The translations under genes were made by a program, and so were the position numbers. The notes under the pieces were generated by a model, which was given only the letters and a program-made list of their open reading frames with translations, did no database searches and was not told where the DNA came from. A stretch of DNA of 5,076 nt from NCBI GenBank assembly GCA_964359785.1, contig CAYHWL010000106.1, forward strand, positions 1 through 5,076, given 5' to 3'. Positions 1-5,076 of this stretch are shown in pieces; within the stretch, counting starts at the first letter, position 1, and each line of letters opens with the position of its first letter. This DNA is from JACQSU01 sp964359785. Lineage in GTDB: Archaea > Nanobdellota > Nanobdellia > Woesearchaeales > JAGWAF01.

Positions 1-96
1 GCCTCGTTTGCCGGGTTTTTCTCCTCCGACATATGTTTCATCGACTTCAATTGCCCCGCTCAGCTTTTCCCTTTGAGTTACTTTATATTTTATCAT
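1..96 (-). CDS. IS1595-like (ISXO2-like) transposase, partial, probably lacking its N-terminal domain
   Basis: Reading leftward from an ATG at 96, 32 codons stay open to the window edge. They include IEVDETYVGG followed by EKPGKRG. The EVDETY-[IV]-GG signature holds the first catalytic Asp of the DDE/RNase H-like transposase core of the IS1595 (ISXO2-like) family, and a Lys/Arg/Gly-rich stretch normally follows it. In full-length members this motif lies well inside the protein, behind a zinc-ribbon and helical DNA-binding region. Here only about 16 residues precede it from this ATG. The frame could extend upstream to another ATG at 144 but is closed by TAA at 157-159, and no CxxC pairs appear in that stretch. 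It therefore looks like a 5'-deleted element or remnant, although a strong ribosome binding site precedes the ATG. The rest of the gene lies outside the window, so whether it is intact downstream cannot be judged. The family call is fairly secure; the truncation is an inference. Confidence 0.72.
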   Translation of the reverse strand, partial: MIKYKVTQREKLSGAIEVDETYVGGEKPGKRG

Positions 97-246
97 TGCT
101 TCCTCCTTTTTATGAGAAAGCAATATGCAGTATTTATTCGACATTACAAGCTTGACTTAACAGTAGCTTAAGTTCCAATTTTCTAAAATTTTTAACAAAG
201 TACTGATTATTTTTCATAGATGAGGGGATCCGTAATTATTGGTATT
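97..246. other. AT-rich intergenic gap between the polysaccharide operon and the transposase fragment
   Basis: This gap lies between the stop of the Wzy-like gene and the transposase start. It is visibly AT-rich and holds only weak short inverted repeats, for example CTTAA/TTAAG around 157-173 and the palindromes AAGCTT and GGATCC. I see no GC-rich hairpin with a T-run that would serve as an intrinsic terminator for the operon. No hexamer pair has both good sigma-70 matches and correct spacing. No insertion-sequence terminal repeat could be recognised. Confidence 0.5.
101..108 (-). promoter_or_regulatory. Strong Shine-Dalgarno before the transposase fragment
   Basis: On the minus strand AAGGAGGA ends five bases before the ATG at 96. 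This near-perfect anti-16S match favours 96 over the in-frame ATG at 144, which has no comparable site. It suggests the shortened reading frame could be translated if it is transcribed. Confidence 0.6.
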
Positions 247-1698
247 TCAATCATTGCTACCTTGAGAGAGGATATTGACTTGCTGCTTCAATATCCTTGT
301 AACAGAAAAAGCCAATCCCATAACAAGCCAAAAATAATAAGTGTACTGAAAATTATTCATGAGACCTTGTATAAGTAAAGAGAGAAATGCCGCGCTTATG
401 CAATGAAGCAGCCATGGGAGCGAATCATCACGGTTTTTACGAATATCTATAGCAAGCCTTAAACCTACTTGTAAGATGAAGCCCGTAAAAATAATAAATC
501 CAATTATACCCGTATCAAAAAGGATCGAGAAATAAGTACTATGCTCTTCTGGACTAGGTTTTATTATCGAAGAGGTTCCACCGAGCCCCGCTCCTATCCA
601 TGTACTTTTCAACACCTCAAAACCTTTTTCCCAATCCTTGATTCGTGACGTAAAAGAACCAACAAGCAAATTACCGCTACCTTTTGATGCCATCCTTTTG
701 TCAGAGAGTATTGTGACATTTAACATGAAAACCGTAACAAGGATGACAACAGTTGCAGTACACCAGATTATCGCTTTTTTCCTGAGGTTTGGGTTAACTA
801 TAGATAGGAAGAACATTCCTGCAATAAAAGATACCATACCAACCTTGGAAGACATTATTATTATATCAAGAAGCAGAAAGAGCCACCAGAAGAAAAGAAA
901 AACCAAAACAAATCTAGACCTAATGTATGGATACACTGCCGTAACCATGAATATAAAGAAGACTATAGTTGCACTCGCCAAGTTTGTGCTGGCAAATCCT
1001 CCAGCCCTTTTCTCTTCTACTACCTGATATAAGACAGCAGATACGTATGTATTATGAAATATTTCCTTATTGTATGAACCGCTAAAGTACTTAGAAAGGA
1101 AATTAGCGATACCCATAAAAAAACTAATGAAGACGAGAAATTTGATAGTTTTTATGAGACCTTCCTTGTCCGTTATGAATCTATGCATAATCACCATGAA
1201 GATTATGCCCATTAAAAGGTTTATGGCGAGCACGATACCGTATGATACATTCAAAGACCAGAAAAGTGTTACGATCCCCCATGATAGAAAAAAAAGAGGT
1301 AGAATATATGGATTTTCAGATATGACAACCCTAAGGGTAGAAGGGTAAGCCTTTAATGACATACCCTTTACGAGTACGACTAAAAAAGTAGCCAGTACAG
1401 GTATATGTGCGAATACTATAGATTTCTCTGCATTCATGACATTTATAGTAGTTCCGCTAAGTACAAGTGTATTCATATAGCCAACTAAGAAAGAGGTGGT
1501 AGGCACAAAGATAAGACAGATATAATATCCTACTTCGGGCATAATATAAATAAAACATATAAACAACAGACTGAAAAAGACAGCAAGGGCTAACATTGGT
1601 GAAAGCAAAAAAACCAATGCAAAAAGCACCGATGCCGTCATAAAAACTATATGAAGTTTCTTCAGACTGTATGCCTCGACCATTTTCTCAAGATTCAT
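247..1698 (-). CDS. O-antigen ligase/polymerase family membrane protein (Wzy_C domain)
   Basis: This 483-residue inner-membrane protein probably joins lipid-linked polysaccharide units at the periplasmic face, either as a Wzy-type polymerase or a WaaL-type ligase. By eye there are about 12-14 hydrophobic segments, including residues 17-35, 36-53, 131-147, 153-172, 184-204, 241-258, 262-281, 286-301, 307-328, 390-411 and 452-469. Family landmarks are RAGGFASTNLAS at 231-242 and the large periplasmic loop at about 330-390, which holds SRIKDWEKGF (Arg352, Trp356), WIGAGLGG and EEHSTYFSILFDTGIIG (His386). These match the Wzy_C (PF04932) pattern, where the loop Arg and His are functionally important. 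NNFQYTYYFWLVMGLAF near the end is the usual last helix. Length is within the family range. The ATG at 1698 has only a weak upstream purine stretch (GGGATGAAGAG) and lies 16 bases after the hydrolase stop, so it is likely co-transcribed or translationally coupled. Polymerase and ligase cannot be separated by sequence alone; the locus context slightly favours polymerase, so no symbol is given. Confidence 0.9.
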   Translation of the reverse strand: MNLEKMVEAYSLKKLHIVFMTASVLFALVFLLSPMLALAVFFSLLFICFIYIMPEVGYYICLIFVPTTSFLVGYMNTLVLSGTTINVMNAEKSIVFAHIPVLATFLVVLVKGMSLKAYPSTLRVVISENPYILPLFFLSWGIVTLFWSLNVSYGIVLAINLLMGIIFMVIMHRFITDKEGLIKTIKFLVFISFFMGIANFLSKYFSGSYNKEIFHNTYVSAVLYQVVEEKRAGGFASTNLASATIVFFIFMVTAVYPYIRSRFVLVFLFFWWLFLLLDIIIMSSKVGMVSFIAGMFFLSIVNPNLRKKAIIWCTATVVILVTVFMLNVTILSDKRMASKGSGNLLVGSFTSRIKDWEKGFEVLKSTWIGAGLGGTSSIIKPSPEEHSTYFSILFDTGIIGFIIFTGFILQVGLRLAIDIRKNRDDSLPWLLHCISAAFLSLLIQGLMNNFQYTYYFWLVMGLAFSVTRILKQQVNILSQGSND

Positions 1699-1714
1699 TG
1701 CTCTTCATCCCGCA

Positions 1715-3742
1715 CTATTTGAGTACATTAACAAACAGGGGTGTATCATCATTAAGGGATAGTTCGAGTACACCTCCCTGTAGCTGTCTACTTTCTTCTC
1801 TAAAGGCGGTATTATAATCCAGTACATCCCCTCCGAGGTTCTTTGAGGGCACAAATTTAGTAATTCTTACCTTATCTTGGCTGTTTGGTAGAGTGATTGT
1901 AACCTTCCTTGATCTGCCTGAATCGTTCCATATAATCCAGACTGGTTTACCTGCATAAAACTTAACTATATAGACACCTTCCTGCTCTTGTATCAGCTCT
2001 GTCCTATCCCATTCAGCATCTTTGAGGATATCTACCATCTTCTTGTAAGAATAATAGGCAAGACGCCTTGTGTCATCACCGTTTATAATGGCGTTGGCCC
2101 TAAAGGCATCATTAGGAAGGCCTTTTTTGGCCAGTCCAGAATCAGAAACCGCCTTTATTCCGGACCAGAATATCTTTTTTAATCCTAGTGCTAACCCATA
2201 AGCATGGTGTTTAATGATGTTCTTTGCCTGGGTACTCTCGTCGGTGGCTGTAACCGCCACTTCGAGTGACTCGAAAGGAGCAGGCCTGAAGCCATAGCGT
2301 GAAGCCGTTTTATTCACGAGTATAATTTGGTTCCTGATAAGAGCGTACTCACTCTCTTTGCTTCTCTCCGAATCAATAGCGATCCAGTGTTCATCGATAA
2401 TGTCGTATGGCCTATTTTTGGTAATTTCCGAAAGCTTTGAAAAGAAATCAGTAAGGAACCTCTCCGAATCGCTGGTTCCGATTGGCCCGTGCGTTGCGTA
2501 GATCATGGCGCATATTACAACGGCTTCATGGTCTGCCGACTTTATTGAATCATATGCGTTCTTAAGAAGTACAGCATAATCACTGCCAGTACCTTGAAAA
2601 AACATGGAAGAAAATGGCTCATCCTCAATTTTCCAACGCTTGATTGGGTACAGAAGTCCGGGCATGGCATCCTTACCGTCACCATCATAGCGCTCGACGG
2701 CTGCATAAACAAATGCCCTGAATCCTTCCATATCAGTAGGCAGTGACGGGACTATTCTTCCGGCGATACCGGACTTCGGTTCGGCGGCGCTGATTATAGC
2801 GCTTATATGTATATTATGAGCTTGGGCATTTTTTACAAGCCTGTCATACCTGTCCCAATTGTAGGGAGCGTAAGTACCGTCAGGGTTTTTCTTCTGTACC
2901 TCTGCCCAGGAAAACACGAAGGTGGCTGCGGGCTCCATCCAGTAAACGCCTAAGTCATTCATCGCATCAGCATAGTCATCGTACCACGAAAACAAATCCA
3001 CTCGTAGCATAATTGGATCTTTAAAACCAAAAGGCGAATCTTTCTTTGCATCCATAATTTCTCTTTTAAACGATGACACTTCGGGAATGGGCGGTAGGGG
3101 GAGTTTGGGATATCTTCCTGTGGCATCCCTTATCTGAGATATCCCTTCCCCACTCCTCTCCTGCATCGGCGCGGGTTCTTCCATCACAATAACCCTCACG
3201 ATGCGGCCCGGTGGACCAAGAAGCATGACGGTATCGCCGGCTTTCAACTCATCAACCTTTATAGGAAATCCTTCAAATACATTTTTGACGCGCGACGTGT
3301 CAATCTCTATATCTCTTTCAGAGGTGCGAACCTTCAACGGATTTATTTCTGAAACCTTACCCTGAACCGGCCCCTCCTTAATCCCCTGAGGTACTCCATG
3401 CATCTCTTTGCCAATAATGCGAATTACAAAGGCCTGGAATCTGTTATCAGACCCATACCGGCCTATTGCCATTATATTTTGTCCTATCGAAATAGCCTGA
3501 ATGGATTTTCTCTTTTCCCGCGCTATCATAAGCTGAGAAGTAACCATTATTTCCTGAACGCCTGATCCCTGAACATTGACAAATATAGAGCCGTCTCTTA
3601 TATCGGTAACCTCTCCTCTCTGCATCCCCCCTTTAGATCCAATGCCTCCTCCTTCGGGCCGCATAGGAGGTTGAGCATACGACGCAGCACAGAAAATGAT
3701 GCTATAAAAAGCAATCAACCATACTTTTTTAATTCTATCCAT
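1715..3742 (-). CDS. Secreted glycoside hydrolase-like protein (clan GH-A, GH39/PslG-like) with two N-terminal beta-domains
   Basis: This 675-residue protein is probably exported and acts on a polysaccharide. The chosen ATG (3742) has an excellent GGAGGTG site and starts a signal peptide: a basic MDRIKK, a hydrophobic core, and SYA-Q as likely cleavage site near residue 23/24. A weaker ATG at 3757 would add five residues (MGRCF). After a Gly/Met-rich stretch come two similar small beta-rich units (about residues 43-111 and 125-188), resembling DUF5666/OB-like domains. A Pro-rich linker (189-221) follows. The barrel spans roughly 235-575. RWKIEDEP places a candidate acid/base Glu at 375, IIDEHW is a typical strand-end His motif, and FESLEVA (Glu494) sits where the nucleophile is expected, followed by STQAKNIIKHHAYGLALGLKKIFW, which is typical of GH-A barrels after the nucleophile. 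Residues about 580-675 look like a beta-sandwich. By analogy with PslG it may trim or release the exopolysaccharide made by this locus. Fold is fairly sure; exact GH family, activity and substrate are inferred. Confidence 0.78.
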   Translation of the reverse strand: MDRIKKVWLIAFYSIIFCAASYAQPPMRPEGGGIGSKGGMQRGEVTDIRDGSIFVNVQGSGVQEIMVTSQLMIAREKRKSIQAISIGQNIMAIGRYGSDNRFQAFVIRIIGKEMHGVPQGIKEGPVQGKVSEINPLKVRTSERDIEIDTSRVKNVFEGFPIKVDELKAGDTVMLLGPPGRIVRVIVMEEPAPMQERSGEGISQIRDATGRYPKLPLPPIPEVSSFKREIMDAKKDSPFGFKDPIMLRVDLFSWYDDYADAMNDLGVYWMEPAATFVFSWAEVQKKNPDGTYAPYNWDRYDRLVKNAQAHNIHISAIISAAEPKSGIAGRIVPSLPTDMEGFRAFVYAAVERYDGDGKDAMPGLLYPIKRWKIEDEPFSSMFFQGTGSDYAVLLKNAYDSIKSADHEAVVICAMIYATHGPIGTSDSERFLTDFFSKLSEITKNRPYDIIDEHWIAIDSERSKESEYALIRNQIILVNKTASRYGFRPAPFESLEVAVTATDESTQAKNIIKHHAYGLALGLKKIFWSGIKAVSDSGLAKKGLPNDAFRANAIINGDDTRRLAYYSYKKMVDILKDAEWDRTELIQEQEGVYIVKFYAGKPVWIIWNDSGRSRKVTITLPNSQDKVRITKFVPSKNLGGDVLDYNTAFREESRQLQGGVLELSLNDDTPLFVNVLK

Positions 3743-3746
3743 AAAA

Positions 3747-3753
3747 CACCTCC
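3747..3753 (-). promoter_or_regulatory. Shine-Dalgarno deciding the start of the glycosidase gene
   Basis: The minus-strand GGAGGTG lies four bases before the ATG at 3742 (six from the GGAGG core), an ideal arrangement. The alternative ATG at 3757 overlaps the G-run just upstream and is preceded only by GGGGGAAAATT. The site lies in the 30-base gap after the radical SAM stop codon, consistent with a polycistronic message. Confidence 0.7.
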
Positions 3754-3772
3754 CCATAATTTTCCCCCGCTC

Positions 3773-5076
3773 TCATTCATTCGATAACATCGGTTTGACC
3801 CGGAACCTATGGTGCAGGAATCTCTTTAATTTTATAAGCGGTGAAACAAAAAAGAATATGAGATCAAAGACAAGGGTAATGGGTCTCATCTTCGGTTCCG
3901 AGTAGAATACCGGCTTCAGCATATTGACGTCCCTTTTTATGACCCCCTGCAGCACGGCTATCTCAAAGATCGGCGTATGGGGCTCTATCCTTATCCTGTT
4001 GATATCAAAAATCCTCCTGAAACTTCCATGAAACTCCCGCTTCACTTTGAAAAGAAACTTAATAAGGTTTACAAAATCATTGACAGTTGTCTCCGGTGGA
4101 TCCAAGAAAAAGCTGAAGCCTACCTGGATAGGTTTCACTCTTCGCCCGACCTCATAAGCATTTAATACGTCTTTTTGAGTATATCCTTTACCCATGGCCT
4201 TTAATGCATTATCGGAGAAGGCATCCACTGAAAAGGGGAATGCAACACACCCGGCTTCAGCGGCAAGCCTGGCATACTCTTCAGTAAACCCTTTCACCGA
4301 GGTGTATGACGCCCAACTGATATCTAGCTTTCTTGAGATAATTTCTTTGCAGATAGTGACGGCAAGCGGAAGAGGAGCATTGAAGACCGAATCAACAAAG
4401 GTAAATTTTTTAATCTGATGGTTTTTTACAAGAAACTCTATCTCATCAACAACATGAGACGGATCCCTCAACCTTAATTTATGCCCCTCCAAAAAGGGAT
4501 ACGGGCAGTAAATGCATTTAAAGCCGCATCCTCTCTTTGTCTGTATCCCTATCCCGCCCATTCTGAATGAGGTATAAAGTTGCAGATCAAAAAACTCATA
4601 CGAGGGGCGTAAAAATTCATTTTCCCCGAAATTCCTTCCCCCGGTAAATATCACGCCACCTTTTTTGTCTTTGAAAAAGCAACCTTTTACCTTTTCGGCA
4701 TTGTCTATATCGGCTAACAGTTCCTGAACGATTTTCTCTCCCTCCAGGTATACACCGATATCTATCCCCTCAACACTCTCCATGATGTACTGTGCATAGA
4801 TTGAAAAGCCGCTCCCTCCAACAATGCACTTGATGGCAGGTTTCATGCCCCTGATCAATTTTACTGCCTTAATAAAATCCTCATAATAACTTTCGCAGCC
4901 TGTATACTCTGTAGAGTCTATATTCCTGAAGGATATCCCCACGACGTCCGGATCAAAGGATTTTAATTTTTCTCTGAGTTTCCCCCACGGTTCCCTATAA
5001 GCATTCATATCCAAAACTCGAACCTCGTGGTCGGTTTTAATAGCTGAGGCGATATACGCCAACCCGACAGGAAAGA
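3773..5076 (-). CDS. Cobalamin-binding-domain radical SAM protein, 5' end outside the window
   Basis: About 434 codons are visible and the frame is open to the right edge. The translated edge FPVGLAYIASAIKTDHEVRVLD matches the start of B12-binding/radical SAM proteins (usual form PPLGLAYLA...GHEVRVLD), so only a short N-terminal piece is missing; a TTG at 5062 is not a believable start. Numbering from that codon, residues 1-120 form the Rossmann-like B12-binding domain (FDPDVVGISF, VGGSGFSI, YLEGE). The classical DxHxxG cobalamin-ligand motif is absent, as in many His-off members. The radical SAM core carries CGFKCIYC (Cys179, Cys183, Cys186), which binds the 4Fe-4S cluster, then DEIEFLVKNHQIKKFTFVDSVFN and SVDAFSDNALKAMGKGYT. 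The C-terminal region (about 395-420) is hydrophobic then basic, suggesting membrane association. Known relatives perform methylations, cyclisations or lipid modifications. The substrate is unknown; the position ahead of glycosidase and Wzy-like genes suggests a role in polymer or lipid-carrier modification. The TGA stop is 30 bases before the glycosidase ATG. Confidence 0.88.
   Translation of the reverse strand, partial: FPVGLAYIASAIKTDHEVRVLDMNAYREPWGKLREKLKSFDPDVVGISFRNIDSTEYTGCESYYEDFIKAVKLIRGMKPAIKCIVGGSGFSIYAQYIMESVEGIDIGVYLEGEKIVQELLADIDNAEKVKGCFFKDKKGGVIFTGGRNFGENEFLRPSYEFFDLQLYTSFRMGGIGIQTKRGCGFKCIYCPYPFLEGHKLRLRDPSHVVDEIEFLVKNHQIKKFTFVDSVFNAPLPLAVTICKEIISRKLDISWASYTSVKGFTEEYARLAAEAGCVAFPFSVDAFSDNALKAMGKGYTQKDVLNAYEVGRRVKPIQVGFSFFLDPPETTVNDFVNLIKFLFKVKREFHGSFRRIFDINRIRIEPHTPIFEIAVLQGVIKRDVNMLKPVFYSEPKMRPITLVFDLIFFFVSPLIKLKRFLHHRFRVKPMLSNE

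Noticed and set aside
157..173. CTTAA/TTAAG inverted repeat as a terminator, operator or insertion-sequence end
   Set aside because: The stem is five AT-rich base pairs with a seven-base loop and no T-run; such repeats are expected by chance in AT-rich sequence.
638..1027. Plus-strand open frame of 129 codons inside the Wzy-like gene
   Set aside because: It lies fully antisense to a well-supported membrane protein, has no recognisable domain and no good ribosome site. Its Lys/Ile/Thr-rich content is what the complement of a Leu/Phe/Ile-rich gene produces.
1070..1348. Plus-strand open frame of 92 codons inside the Wzy-like gene
   Set aside because: It is antisense to the same membrane protein and shows no family motif or translation signal.
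1988..2182. Plus-strand open frame of 64 codons inside the glycosidase gene
   Set aside because: It is short and antisense to a conserved barrel region; nothing supports translation.
3771..3782. ATTCATTCATTC short tandem repeat at the end of the radical SAM gene
   Set aside because: Three units of four bases at a coding end (SNE-stop) are easily due to chance and do not suggest a functional repeat.
3977..4418. Two plus-strand open frames (62 and 74 codons) inside the radical SAM gene
   Set aside because: Both are antisense to conserved radical SAM sequence and have no motif of their own.
5060..5062. TTG as the start codon of the radical SAM gene
   Set aside because: The codons upstream of it (FPVG) continue the conserved N-terminal PPLGLAY-type motif of the family, so the frame extends past the window edge and the TTG is an internal Leu.

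Overview
The window holds three complete or nearly complete protein genes plus one fragment, all on the minus strand. Read in the direction of transcription, from the right edge to the left, they are: (1) a cobalamin-binding-domain/radical SAM enzyme that runs off the right edge; (2) a secreted glycoside hydrolase-like protein with a TIM-barrel of clan GH-A type behind two small N-terminal beta-domains; (3) a polytopic membrane protein of the O-antigen ligase/polymerase (Wzy_C) family; and (4) after a 150-base AT-rich gap, the start of an IS1595-like (ISXO2-like) transposase that runs off the left edge and appears to lack its N-terminal domain.

Genes 1-3 are tightly packed (gaps of 30 and 16 bases) with no promoter or terminator seen between them, so they are probably one transcription unit. 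The set fits the distal part of a cell-surface polysaccharide (exopolysaccharide, capsule or O-antigen) locus. The Wzy-like protein would polymerise or ligate lipid-linked repeat units on the outer face of the inner membrane. The exported glycosidase would trim or release polymer, by analogy with PslG, the GH39 enzyme of the Pseudomonas Psl operon. The radical SAM protein would modify a lipid, sugar or other small substrate in the cytoplasm. The substrate of every one of these proteins is inferred from context only.

The organism is probably a Gram-negative, environmental bacterium of moderate-to-low GC content. B12/radical SAM enzymes beside polysaccharide genes are common in anaerobic lineages such as Nitrospirota, Desulfobacterota and Omnitrophota, but nothing here fixes the phylum.

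No RNA gene, CRISPR array, riboswitch or convincing intrinsic terminator was seen. The plus strand carries no credible gene. The most distinctive point is the architecture of the secreted protein (tandem beta-domains fused to a GH-A barrel with an unusual Asp-Glu-Pro acid/base motif) inside a Wzy/radical SAM operon. This is an uncommon combination rather than proof of a new system.
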